Shown one piece after another: positions 9,287-18,215 of a DNA stretch of 64,000 nucleotides. Source of the stretch: Chlamydiia bacterium (GTDB lineage Bacteria > Chlamydiota > Chlamydiia > Chlamydiales > Rhabdochlamydiaceae); contig JAJPIB010000075.1 of the NCBI GenBank assembly GCA_021324995.1, positions 1 through 64,000 of the forward strand, read 5' to 3'. Both the position numbers and the translations under genes were made by a program. Each line of letters begins with the position of its first letter. Position 1 is the stretch's first letter. The notes below the pieces were generated by a model, which was not told the origin of the DNA, made no database searches, and was given only the letters and a program-made list of their open reading frames with translations.

Positions 9287-9446
9287 TTAACCAACTTGTC
9301 CCCTACCTGCATTAGACGCGTCGCGAGATAGATGATATGCAAAATTTTCGACGAACTGCAGGTCTAAAGACCTGTGGTTCGTTGAAAATCTTGTATCTTG
9401 AGCTTCTCACTCAGGCTCTTAGACAAGGTAGGTGCAAGTTGAGTTA
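9287..9446. repeat. Palindromic repeat family F, copy 1
   Basis: About 160-bp imperfect palindrome. Left end TTAACCAACTTGTCCCCTACC pairs loosely with the right end around GGTAGGTGCAAGTTGAGTTA. The interior contains GCGAGATAGATGATATGCAA and a small palindrome GGTCTAAAGACC, both shared with copy 2 at 50705-50861. It fills the gap between convergent nrdB and the LRR gene, and its right arm supplies the last eight codons and stop of the LRR gene. Confidence 0.8.
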
Positions 9447-10711
9447 TTAGTGTTTAATGCATCCAAGGAAAAGCGAATGTCATCAAAAATCAGGGCGGAA
9501 GCATTACTTTGACATGAGATGTCGATCTGACGCCATTTTGGTCCAGTCTCTGAAAAACATCTCCCATGAGGTGTAACAACGGCAAACTTAAACAACTTCC
9601 CCAAGGGAATCGTTCCCCTCCAAGTATCTTTCACTAAAGAAAAGGAACAAACTGCAATTGAGAAGGGATAAACGAACACGCTTAAGCGCCACCCCATAGG
9701 AACAAAGACATGGGCAACTGCCGGCAAACCAGGAAAAGAAAAATCGAATCCTGGAATGTACATTGAGGTGATGAGACCTTGGCTAAGCTTAACAGCCGGA
9801 GGCAGCGCAAAATCAAAATCTTTACAGTCATCCGTTGTAAGAGTGAGTTCTTTCAAGTGCCCGCACTGAGTGAGAATGCATGAGAGATCATCAAAAAAGT
9901 TATCGTGTAAGCGTAAAAATTCAAGACAGGGATAATTATTAAAATTGTAATGAAAAGTCTTCAGATCATTTGAGGAAAGATCCAATTCTATAAGACAATG
10001 ATGGGGTTGTGTATTGTGTAAAAAATACTCAAGGCGATTTGAGGAAAGATTACATCTTTCCAGTTCGGGCCAGGTATTTAAATCATAGGGAAAAGTCAGA
10101 AAGCAATTATGACCAAGCTGTAAATTTTTCAATCTTTTGCAATAAGAAATTTCCACAGGAAGAACTTGAAAACCACATCGACTTAGGTCAAGTGAGGTAA
10201 TCCTTGATAGACACTCGCTACCTCTATGGCTCGAGATCCAACTTCTGATTTCAGGTAAAGAAAGAGGAACTCTACCCCCCGAAAATCCGCCCATGTCTCG
10301 GAATTTCACGAACATCTCTTTATTCCAAAGCGCTTCAAAATGCTCATGCATTGCCTTGTTCCGGAGCGCTTGCAAACTTAGACAAACTTCATCAAATGAC
10401 TTTCTCCCATCTACAGCGATATTGTTCTTTTTTAACTCCCTAGCAAGAATCTCTTTCAAGGCTACAAAACATTCTTGGGCCTTTTCACTTGCGAAGCCTT
10501 CTGGATTTGATTGAGAAAATTCATGTTTTTTCTCGATCTCCGCCATGATGTTCCCAATTCCTTGATCGCCCTCAAGATGTTGTTTAATATTTTGCCACAA
10601 TGCAACTTCCCACTCCGGCAACGATAGAAAAATACCACTTGGATAAGCAGGTAAGCCCTGAGCACCATGATTTTCAAGAAGAGTTGAAAAAGTTATTCTT
10701 TGAATCGCCAT
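9419..10711 (-). CDS. Leucine-rich-repeat protein, predicted effector
   Basis: 430-residue protein without signal peptide. Residues 1-165 are helical and unrecognised. About five leucine-rich repeats lie at residues 170-292 (for example LTSLDLS-type ITSLDLSRCGFQVLPVEI, LIELDLSSNDLKTF). The C-terminal 130 residues contain WRGTIPLGKLFKFAV and ETGPKWRQI, which look like a beta-sandwich carbohydrate-binding-type domain (weak, by eye). LRR proteins in chlamydiae and other intracellular bacteria are often host-directed; that is inference. Start follows AGGGGAGC. The last residues (NSTCTYLV) are encoded by the arm of repeat F1, so the native C-terminus may have been replaced. Confidence 0.75.
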   Translation of the reverse strand: MAIQRITFSTLLENHGAQGLPAYPSGIFLSLPEWEVALWQNIKQHLEGDQGIGNIMAEIEKKHEFSQSNPEGFASEKAQECFVALKEILARELKKNNIAVDGRKSFDEVCLSLQALRNKAMHEHFEALWNKEMFVKFRDMGGFSGGRVPLSLPEIRSWISSHRGSECLSRITSLDLSRCGFQVLPVEISYCKRLKNLQLGHNCFLTFPYDLNTWPELERCNLSSNRLEYFLHNTQPHHCLIELDLSSNDLKTFHYNFNNYPCLEFLRLHDNFFDDLSCILTQCGHLKELTLTTDDCKDFDFALPPAVKLSQGLITSMYIPGFDFSFPGLPAVAHVFVPMGWRLSVFVYPFSIAVCSFSLVKDTWRGTIPLGKLFKFAVVTPHGRCFSETGPKWRQIDISCQSNASALIFDDIRFSLDALNTNNSTCTYLV

Positions 10712-10849
10712 AAGCTCCCCTTTAAATTAAGAAATTTTAGCCAACCACAGTAACAAACTTTGGTGATTTTTTGGAATCCTTGGCAAAAAGCCTAGTTTCT
10801 TCTAAGCTATTGAGCGGATATTAAGGAAGTCTTTAAGAAGCGAAGGAAT

Positions 10850-13822
10850 ATGCTCATCGAACCCCATTTTTTAAAAGTCATAGGAGAAAAGTACGGAGAT
10901 TTCATCGTCACAAAGTTCCAGCGCATCGATGAGCTTAATTGCATTTTGCGAGAGTTGGAGCATGTGCCGAGCGGAGCCCAAATCATGCATTTGGCAAACG
11001 ATGATCCAGAAAACCTCTTTTGCCTTTCTTTCAAAACGTATCCTTCAAGCTCCAACGGTGTCGCCCATATCCTTGAGCATACCGTGCTCTGTGGATCGCG
11101 TAAGTTTCCTGTCAAAGATCCTTTTTTTGCGATGAGCCGACGCAGTTTGAATACCTTCATGAACGCACTTACCGGATCCGATTTCACCTGCTATCCGGCG
11201 GCGTCCCAAAATGAAGAAGATTTTTATAACCTGATGGAAGTCTATATCGACGCCGTCTTTCATCCCGAACTCAAAAGAATGAGCTTTTTGCAAGAAGGGC
11301 ACCGCTATGAGTTTACGGATCCTAAAGATCCCTCTACTCCTCTGCTCATTAAAGGGATTGTTTTCAATGAGATGAAAGGAAGTTTAGCCTCTGCGGATAC
11401 ACGCCTTTGGCATGCGCTCATGGCTGAGCTTGTTCCCGATCTCACCTATGCTTACAATTCGGGAGGAGATCCCGAATCGATCCCCAACCTAAGTTATGCG
11501 GAACTGATCGCCTTTCACGAGACCTACTACCATCCCAGCAGATGTCTCTTTTTTTTCTACGGAGATCTACCTCTAAAAAGACATCTCGATTTCATCGCAG
11601 AGCATGCACTCAAGAATGTCCCCCAATTGCCTCCTATTCCTCTTCTCAAAAAGCAAAAGCGATTCACGGCACCTAAGCATAAAGAAATCCACTACCCCAT
11701 CAGCGAAAGCGATGAACTTTCCAATCGCACCATCGTCACCTTCGGCTACTTAACGGCATCCCTCCTAGATCAAGAAGAAGTGCTTGCGCTCAGCGTTCTC
11801 GATTGCATTTTAATGGAAACCGATGCCTCACTGCTTAAAGCCGCTCTTCTTAAGTCCAAGCTCTGCATCCAGGCCGATGCCTTCATGGATCCTGAAATGA
11901 GCGAAGTCCCCTATGCGATCGTGTGCAAAGGCTGCGATCCAAATAACGTCGATAAAATTGAGACGGCTTTAAAAAAAGCACTTCATGAGATTATCGAGAA
12001 AGGCATTCCCCATGCGATGATCGAAGCAGCGATCCATCAGCTCGAATTTTCCAGACTTGAGATTACCGGCGACCACGCTCCTTTTGGCCTAACTCTATTC
12101 ATGCGTTCTGCACTGGCCAAGCAACATGGATGTGATCCAGAAAATTCCCTGATGGTCTATTCCCTATTCGAAGGACTGCTCGCAAAGGTAAAAGATCCCC
12201 ACTACCTCACAGACCTCATTAAAAAATATTTCATCGACAATCCCCATTCTGTCCGCCTTGTGATGCTGCCCGACCCGACTCTTTCTTCAAAAGAAACAGA
12301 AGAAGAAAAACAAAGCCTAAAAACGGTTCAAGCCGCTTTATCCAAAGAACAAGTTCAAACGATTTTGACGCAGACGCAAGAACTCGCCGCGTATCAGAAG
12401 CAAACTGAGCATCAATCGCTCGATGTCCTTCCCAAAGTCACTCTAAGCGCAGTTTCCCCTTTTGTGCGCGATTTTTCGCTGAAACACCATATTCAAGGCA
12501 ATCTGAATATCTACCACCATGATTGCTTTACCAACCACATTCTCTACGCAGACCTCATCTTCGATCTCCCCCACATCTCCGATGCTGATCTTCCCTACGT
12601 CCACCTCTTAACTTCCCTGCTTCCTGAAATCGGAAGCGCACATCGCTCTTATGAGGAAAATCTAGATTACATTCAAGCACACACAGGTGGCATTGGAGCC
12701 TCGTGCGCACTCCACATGCAAACGAGCAATCCGAAGACGGGAAGGCCTTCACTGAATTTGCGAGGCAAAGCTTTGCACCGCAACATGAGCCATTTATTTA
12801 CCCTGATGCGCGACACAATAGAAAAGCCTCGCCTCGATGAAAAAAAACGGATTGAAGAGCTCATCAAACAATTACGCGACTCCCAGCTCAATCGCTTAAA
12901 CCGCCAGGCGATGCGCTACGCGATACAGCTTTCTCTCAGTGGCTTTTCTTCGGCCTCTCATGTCAGCGAATCCTGGTATGGCTTGCGCTACTATAAGACG
13001 ATTGAGGAAATCTGCAAAAACCTCTCCCAAAATCTCACTCCTCTTATTGAAAAGCTTTTCTCTCTTAAGGAGCAACTCTTTACACTACACCAGCCCGAAC
13101 TTGTCCTTAGCTGTTCCAGTGAAATGTTGCACAACTTGCAACAAAATTCTTTTTTTGGCTTAGGAGAAATCCGTTCCACTCAACCTTTTACGCCTTGGGC
13201 TATCGATTATCCTCTGCAACAGATCGTCTCTCAAGCGCGCATCATCCCCTCGCAAGTCGCATTCACTTCTGAAGCCTTCAAGACAGTCCCTTACTTACAT
13301 CCTCATGCCCCCGCACTGACAGTGGCCGCGATTCTTTTGGATAATAAGATTCTGCATCGCAAGATTCGCGAACAAGGGGGGGCTTATGGCTGCGGCGCAA
13401 CATACAGCTCGACACTAGGCCATTTTAATTTCCATTCCTTCCGCGATCCCCACATCCAGTCTACCTTGCATACCTTCCATCAGGCCGTTGAAGAAATCGC
13501 AGCGGGTCGCTTTTCAGAACAAGATTTAGAAGAGGCAAAACTGGGCATCATTCAGCAATTCGATATCCCCATTTCTCCAGGAAGCAGAGCCCTTACCGCT
13601 TATTCTTGGCTCCGCGATGGCAAGACAAAAGAGATGCGGCAAGAATTTCGCAGTCGCCTCCTCAGCCTCACGGTCCAAGACCTCAAGCATGCGGTAGAAA
13701 TGGAATTATTGCCTAAGAAAGACAACGGGGTCATCGTCACTTTTGGGGGAAAAGAACTCATCGAAAAAGAAAATGCACTGCTTGCCGCAGAAGACAAAAT
13801 GCTTCCTGTTTTCTCCATTTAA
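10850..13822 (+). CDS. M16C zinc metallopeptidase (presequence-protease/insulinase type)
   Basis: 990-residue peptidase of family M16, subfamily C. The inverted zinc motif HxxEH is HILEH at residues 73-77, followed by the conserved block RSLNTFMNALTGSDFTCYP and a downstream Glu-containing helix. Length and the two-half clam-shell organisation (the second half contains REQGGAYGCGATYSS) fit the presequence protease group, which degrades peptides of roughly 10-70 residues. No signal peptide is visible, so a cytoplasmic peptide-clearing role is likely. From memory Chlamydia carries the same gene next to htrA and rmuC (CT824). GAAGGA precedes the start. Confidence 0.92.
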   Translation: MLIEPHFLKVIGEKYGDFIVTKFQRIDELNCILRELEHVPSGAQIMHLANDDPENLFCLSFKTYPSSSNGVAHILEHTVLCGSRKFPVKDPFFAMSRRSLNTFMNALTGSDFTCYPAASQNEEDFYNLMEVYIDAVFHPELKRMSFLQEGHRYEFTDPKDPSTPLLIKGIVFNEMKGSLASADTRLWHALMAELVPDLTYAYNSGGDPESIPNLSYAELIAFHETYYHPSRCLFFFYGDLPLKRHLDFIAEHALKNVPQLPPIPLLKKQKRFTAPKHKEIHYPISESDELSNRTIVTFGYLTASLLDQEEVLALSVLDCILMETDASLLKAALLKSKLCIQADAFMDPEMSEVPYAIVCKGCDPNNVDKIETALKKALHEIIEKGIPHAMIEAAIHQLEFSRLEITGDHAPFGLTLFMRSALAKQHGCDPENSLMVYSLFEGLLAKVKDPHYLTDLIKKYFIDNPHSVRLVMLPDPTLSSKETEEEKQSLKTVQAALSKEQVQTILTQTQELAAYQKQTEHQSLDVLPKVTLSAVSPFVRDFSLKHHIQGNLNIYHHDCFTNHILYADLIFDLPHISDADLPYVHLLTSLLPEIGSAHRSYEENLDYIQAHTGGIGASCALHMQTSNPKTGRPSLNLRGKALHRNMSHLFTLMRDTIEKPRLDEKKRIEELIKQLRDSQLNRLNRQAMRYAIQLSLSGFSSASHVSESWYGLRYYKTIEEICKNLSQNLTPLIEKLFSLKEQLFTLHQPELVLSCSSEMLHNLQQNSFFGLGEIRSTQPFTPWAIDYPLQQIVSQARIIPSQVAFTSEAFKTVPYLHPHAPALTVAAILLDNKILHRKIREQGGAYGCGATYSSTLGHFNFHSFRDPHIQSTLHTFHQAVEEIAAGRFSEQDLEEAKLGIIQQFDIPISPGSRALTAYSWLRDGKTKEMRQEFRSRLLSLTVQDLKHAVEMELLPKKDNGVIVTFGGKELIEKENALLAAEDKMLPVFSI

Positions 13823-13887
13823 GAAACAGTGTACTGCTTTCATTTAAAAGCTCGAGTTTTGCCTTAGCCGAACAGCACAGCAATGCT

Positions 13888-14742
13888 TCATATGATGGGT
13901 GCGTTGGGTGGGGTCAGTCTTAGCACAGCACTAAAAAACGCGTATTGGATACGCGAAGAAACGGGAAAGATCCCCTCTTCATGAAACCCCGAAATGGATG
14001 CGCGCGGCTCTACCGGCCCGCCCTCGCGCATCTTAAGATCGGCTTCGCCGTTCTCCTCGGAACAAGAAATCCCAAGGGGAACCAAAAAAATCAATGGCCT
14101 TTGTCAAGTCCCAATGTTTCAAGTTCCCGATGGCCGAACTTCCGCAGGAACTCCCGGGGCGACGCCGACATCAACGGAATTGGAGTTACCCATGAGGACG
14201 TCCAAGCCGCGAGGGTCGAAGTTCCCAACAGCCAATTGATAGTTATCACCGTTAAGAGCAACGCTATCGGGAGTGCGTGCATGGGTCTTAGGCGTTCTAA
14301 CATCTGGACATGTGCCGGATGTAAGTATACAAACAACATTAAAAAAGATTCTTTCCGTTAAAGAAGTCACACCAAATCCTTGGCCTTCTACAAGCAACTT
14401 TTGGTCGGGATAAAACTTGCCTCTACTTCCTTTTGCAATACACTTCCTCATAAAGGATAAATGCGTTTTGTCCGGGTGGGTATTACACTGATTGAGAATT
14501 TCAGGAAGAAAATAACGAAAGATAGGCATGTTTTTCTTTCCAGCGCGGGGATTCTCGCAAAGGATCTTTAGATTTCTGATTCCAAGGGGGATCTTTAATG
14601 TTTTCTCGTACTCTTGAGGGTTATTGGTTTCTTTCAAATTGCCATTCTCATCCAAAATAAATAGAAAATCCAGGCCGGAGGTTCTTTCGATAAAAGCGGG
14701 GATGACTACAACCTTATTGGATGGAGCCCTCGTTCTCGGGCT
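13888..14742 (-). pseudogene. Degraded minus-strand coding remnant
   Basis: Reading leftwards, the frame opens after a TGA near 14743 and runs through KVVVIPAFIERTSGLDFLFI and LDENGNLKETNNPQEYEKTL to ...PAEVRPSGT, where it meets TGA at 14119-14121. A second TGA lies 15 bases on, and the same frame is then open to 13888. No ATG with a ribosome binding site is seen at the front; the first candidate is a TTG at 14655. The amino-acid composition is protein-like (LDENGN, YFLPEILNQC), which suggests a broken gene of unknown family. A frameshift could equally explain the end, because another minus frame overlaps at 14091-14339. Confidence 0.35.
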
Positions 14743-14759
14743 TCAATTTTATCGCAGAT

Positions 14760-14789
14760 TTGCATTTTAGGCGCCATCTGAGGTATAAG
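14760..14789 (+). promoter_or_regulatory. Candidate sigma66-type promoter of htrA
   Basis: TTGCAT at 14760-14765 and TATAAG at 14784-14789 with an 18-base spacer lie about 35 bases upstream of the htrA start codon. The Shine-Dalgarno AGGAG at 14812-14816 follows. Consensus match is good but by eye. Confidence 0.5.
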
Positions 14790-14822
14790 ATATCTCTACT
14801 GTCGTTAATCTAGGAGTGAGAT

Positions 14823-16445
14823 ATGTCGCGCTTTATACCGAAAATGATTCAAAAATTGGCTTTTGGCAAAACATGCGCTCAGAATTTCGATCAGGCGCAG
14901 CTAGTGCAAAAAATACCCCCCATTAGAAATAGGGAACACTTTTTTCAGATTGAAAGTCTGGGATGCGGGCGCAGGCAAAACCGATTTTTGAATCATTTTC
15001 GGTATGCCTCAATTTCTGTTTCCCTGATGGCTACTGCTTGCGCTACTTTGTTTTCTAGCGCAGTCTTTGCTCAAGAGAATAATGGTGAAAACTGCATCTG
15101 TTCTCCAGAGCAAACATCAAAGGCCTTTACTGCCGTCGCTAAAAAGGCGACCCCAGCGGTCGTCTTCATCAAAATCCAAAGCAATGCCCCCGATCAAGAC
15201 GAATATGGCTATCCTTATGGCTACCAAAATCCTTACGACTTTAATAACGATGACTTCTTCAATCGCTTTTTCGGAATGCCTTACCGCGGCGGCCAACAAC
15301 AGAAACCTCAACCTCAATTCAGCCAGGGATCGGGCTTTTTAGTTACAGCAGATGGCTACATTATGACCAATGCTCACGTCGTCAAAGGCGCCGACAAAAT
15401 CACTGCTGTCCTCAATGATGGAAGAGAGATCGATGCAACGCTCGTCGGTACAGATCCACAAACCGATGTGGCAGTCATCAAGATCGAAGGGAAGGATTTT
15501 CCTTTCTTGAATTTGGGCGATTCCGAAGAAATCGATATCGGCGAATGGGTCGTTGCCATCGGCAGCCCCTTCCAACTCGAGGCTTCTGTCACTGTAGGCG
15601 TCGTTAGCGCAAAAGGTAGGCAGAACTTGAAAATCACCGATTTTGAAGATTTTATTCAAACTGACGCAGCGATCAATCCCGGAAATTCAGGCGGCCCCTT
15701 GCTTAGCTTAAAGAGCGAAGTGATCGGGATCAACACGGCGATCGTCTCGCGTAGCGGCGGCTACATGGGAATCGGATTCGCTATTCCCAGCAACATGGCG
15801 AAAACCATCATGGCCCAAATCATCGATAAAGGATCGGTCACGCGAGGCTTTCTGGGAGTTAATCTGCAGCCTGTCGACAAAGACATCGCGGATGCTTTCA
15901 ACCTCCCTAAGCCAGAAGGCGCGCTCATTTCCGAAGTTGTCAAAGATTCCCCTGCGGAAAAAGCGGGACTGAAACAGGGAGACATCATCATCGAATACAA
16001 CAAGATGCCTGTCAAATCCCTACAAAGCTTCCGCAACGAAATCTCCCTCATGAATCCCGGATCCAGCGTTAACCTCAAAGTCAACAGAAAAGGACAGATC
16101 GTCCCCATCACCGTAGTGCTCGGGACATGCAACAACAATCTGTCCACTGGAGGCAATATCATTCAAAAACTGGGGATGGAACTCGACAATCTCACACCGG
16201 ATCTTTCCAAGCAGCTTGGCTACACGCAACGCGAAGAGGGAGTGGTGATTACAAAGATCAAACCAGGGTCTCCTGCTGCAACTGCAGGTCTGAGACCCGG
16301 GTTCCTCATCCAGGCGGTCAATCACAAAAAAGTAACCAACCTCGATGAGTTTAATGAAGCGCTCAGCCAACCTGAAAACAAACGAATCTTGCTGCTCGTG
16401 CGCCAAGGCGCTGCGACAAGATTTTACTCGATCAAAGTGGAATGA
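14823..16445 (+). CDS. htrA: HtrA/DegP-type periplasmic serine protease-chaperone
   Basis: 540-residue envelope protease. Catalytic triad His185 (TNAHVV), Asp215 (DPQTDVAV) and Ser289 (NPGNSGGP) is complete, followed by two PDZ domains at about 330-430 and 445-535. The signal peptide core is at residues 62-84 (ASISVSLMATACATLFSSA then VFAQ). It is preceded by an abnormal 61-residue n-region, because residues 5-61 are encoded by repeat element B1 inserted in frame. The long start at 14823 is supported by AGGAG and by the promoter. An internal ATG at 15028 would give a shorter signal peptide but has no ribosome binding site. umuD begins at the stop codon (ATGA overlap), so the three genes look like one operon. 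Confidence 0.96.
   Translation: MSRFIPKMIQKLAFGKTCAQNFDQAQLVQKIPPIRNREHFFQIESLGCGRRQNRFLNHFRYASISVSLMATACATLFSSAVFAQENNGENCICSPEQTSKAFTAVAKKATPAVVFIKIQSNAPDQDEYGYPYGYQNPYDFNNDDFFNRFFGMPYRGGQQQKPQPQFSQGSGFLVTADGYIMTNAHVVKGADKITAVLNDGREIDATLVGTDPQTDVAVIKIEGKDFPFLNLGDSEEIDIGEWVVAIGSPFQLEASVTVGVVSAKGRQNLKITDFEDFIQTDAAINPGNSGGPLLSLKSEVIGINTAIVSRSGGYMGIGFAIPSNMAKTIMAQIIDKGSVTRGFLGVNLQPVDKDIADAFNLPKPEGALISEVVKDSPAEKAGLKQGDIIIEYNKMPVKSLQSFRNEISLMNPGSSVNLKVNRKGQIVPITVVLGTCNNNLSTGGNIIQKLGMELDNLTPDLSKQLGYTQREEGVVITKIKPGSPAATAGLRPGFLIQAVNHKKVTNLDEFNEALSQPENKRILLLVRQGAATRFYSIKVE
14835..15005 (+). repeat. Palindromic element B1 inside the htrA signal-peptide region
   Basis: 171-bp (57-codon) element. The left end ATACCGAAAATGATTCAAAA and right end TTTTGAATCATTTTCGGTAT are exact inverted repeats; pairing continues imperfectly inward. 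The interior carries ATTAGAAATAGGG, matching the CCCTATTTCTAAT centre of family A. Its left half is closely similar to 63746-63835. It encodes HtrA residues 5-61 without a stop. Confidence 0.9.
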
Positions 16446-16864
16446 CCTGTTCAAAACCTAAAGAGGCAAGCATTTCCTTGCCTCTTCCTCTCTTTACGAC
16501 GGCAGTGCAAGCGGGGTTTCCTTCCCCGGCAGAAAGCGATGTCGAGAAAACCCTGGATCTCAACGAGCTATTAATCTCCCATCCCGCAGCCACTTTTTTT
16601 GTCCGCGTGATCGGAGATTCTATGCAGGGCGCTGGAATTTTCTCAGGAGATATTCTCATCGTCGATCGATCGATTGAACCCGCGGAAAATAAAATTGTCG
16701 TTGCTATTGTCAACAGCGAGTTCACTGTGAAACGACTGAAAAGGAAAAAAGGGCGTATCCTTCTCGCTGCTGAGAACCCCGGTTACCCTAGTTTAGAAAT
16801 GAAAGAGGGAACCGATTTTCAAGTTTGGGGCGTAGTAACTTATGTCATTCACAAAGCCTCTTAA
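16442..16864 (+). CDS. umuD: UmuD-like self-cleaving protein, DNA polymerase V subunit
   Basis: 140-residue LexA/S24-family protein. The catalytic dyad is Ser60 (GDSM) and Lys97 (TVKRL) and the predicted cleavage site is Ala24-Gly25 (VQAGFPSP), positions that coincide with E. coli UmuD numbering. RecA-stimulated cleavage would yield UmuD', which joins UmuC. The start overlaps the htrA stop (ATGA) and its stop overlaps umuC by 23 bases, showing translational coupling. I see no SOS box immediately upstream; expression would follow the htrA promoter unless an internal promoter exists. Confidence 0.92.
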   Translation: MTCSKPKEASISLPLPLFTTAVQAGFPSPAESDVEKTLDLNELLISHPAATFFVRVIGDSMQGAGIFSGDILIVDRSIEPAENKIVVAIVNSEFTVKRLKRKKGRILLAAENPGYPSLEMKEGTDFQVWGVVTYVIHKAS

Positions 16865-18110
16865 GTTTTACTTCCTCGTCGACTGCAATCAATTCTTTGT
16901 TTCCTGTCAGCAGGTCTTCGATCCTCAATTGCTTAACAAACCCGTCGTCGTCCTTTCAAATAACGATGGCTGTGTCGTCGCCAGATCGAAAGAAGCGAAA
17001 GCATTAAATATACCGATGGGGGCTCCTGCTTACCAGTTCGCTGAAGTTTTCAAAGCACAAAAAGTCCACGTCCTTTCTTCCAACTATACGCTCTACGCCG
17101 ACATGTCGCGCCGCGTCATGGAAACACTTTCCCAGTTTTCCGTGGATATGGAAGAATACTCCATCGATGAAGCCTTCTTGAGCATTTCCTCTTCCGACCT
17201 TAGCAACTTTGCCCATACGATACGCCGCACGGTGCAGCAGTGGACGGGCATTCCTGTCTCTATCGGCGTAGGAAGCACAAAAACTCTCGCTAAAGTTGCT
17301 AATGATATCGCAAAAAAAAATGGCGGCGTCTTCGTGTTTACAAGCGATGTTCACATCGATGAAATTTTGGAAAAGCTCGATCCCCAAGATATCTGGGGCG
17401 TTGGAAGAAACCTCGCCGCAGATCTAAAAAATCGAGGAATTTGGAATGGGAAAACATTAAAAGAAGCGCCTGATGACTGGATCAAAAAGCAGTTTTCTGT
17501 CACATTGCTGCGCACAGTTTACGAGCTGCGAGGTATCTCTTGCCTGGAGTCAAGTCATTTCCCGGTTCCGCGCAAATCGATTGTTTGTTCAAGATCCTTT
17601 CGCCATCGATTAACACAGCTTGCAGATGTAGACGAGGCGCTTTGCTCTTATACGGCAACTGCCGCTAAGCGTTTGCGCGAGGAAAACCTTCTCCCCTCCT
17701 TCCTCACCGTGTTTTTAATGACATCGCTTCACATCAGCCAGCCCTACAGCAATAGCTGGACTCTGACTTTGGCCGAACCCACTGCATTCACTCCTGAACT
17801 CACCCTTCGGGCCAAAGAAGCGCTCCGCAAAATTTTTCGTCCCGGATATGTCTATAAAAAGGTAGGAATCGTCCTGGGCGGTTTCTCTCCTAAAAACAAC
17901 TATCAGCCCGATCTTTTCGCTTCCTGCGAAAAGCAAAATACGCGGCAAAAAAGGGCGATCGAAGCCCTGGACAGTGTTAATAAAAAATTTGGAAATAACA
18001 CTCTTCGCTTTGCGGCCGAAGGCATTTCCCAACCTTGGAAAATGGCCAAAGACCACCTTTCCCCCTGCTACACTACCTCTTGGGCAGATATCCTAAAAAT
18101 TAAAATCTAA
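16842..18110 (+). CDS. umuC: UmuC-like Y-family translesion DNA polymerase
   Basis: 422-residue catalytic subunit of DNA polymerase V. The N-terminal block LVDCNQFFVSCQQVFDP holds the first catalytic Asp and adjacent steric-gate aromatic; NNDGCVVARSKEAK forms the nucleotide site; YSIDEAFL supplies the second pair of acidic residues. VGSTKTLAKVAND is the conserved HhH-adjacent motif. The C-terminal little-finger region and UmuC-specific tail are present, and length matches E. coli UmuC. Last gene of the htrA-umuD-umuC unit. It is followed by a sharply AT-rich 100-base spacer. Confidence 0.95.
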   Translation: MSFTKPLKFYFLVDCNQFFVSCQQVFDPQLLNKPVVVLSNNDGCVVARSKEAKALNIPMGAPAYQFAEVFKAQKVHVLSSNYTLYADMSRRVMETLSQFSVDMEEYSIDEAFLSISSSDLSNFAHTIRRTVQQWTGIPVSIGVGSTKTLAKVANDIAKKNGGVFVFTSDVHIDEILEKLDPQDIWGVGRNLAADLKNRGIWNGKTLKEAPDDWIKKQFSVTLLRTVYELRGISCLESSHFPVPRKSIVCSRSFRHRLTQLADVDEALCSYTATAAKRLREENLLPSFLTVFLMTSLHISQPYSNSWTLTLAEPTAFTPELTLRAKEALRKIFRPGYVYKKVGIVLGGFSPKNNYQPDLFASCEKQNTRQKRAIEALDSVNKKFGNNTLRFAAEGISQPWKMAKDHLSPCYTTSWADILKIKI

Positions 18111-18215
18111 TCAACTAATTAATAATAAGTTATTTAACTAATAAATATTTTTTTATTCAAATTAAATTAAAATTATTTTAAAATAATATAAAAAAATTAA
18201 TTAGGAGTAAAAAAA

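Larger units (their letters stand above)
13823..14822. other. 1-kb decayed region between the M16 gene and htrA
   Basis: No intact gene. A 26-base fragment at 13849-13874 (containing GAGTTTTGCCTTAGCCGAA) matches the outer arm of repeat family E. A minus-strand frame at 13888-14742 is open except for two close TGA codons and lacks a good start (see pseudogene entry). The final 60 bases hold the htrA promoter. Confidence 0.6.

Noticed and set aside
13945-14361. Plus-strand frame of 138 codons in the decayed region
   Set aside because: Composition is low-complexity and antisense to the more protein-like minus frame; no start signal or recognised motif.
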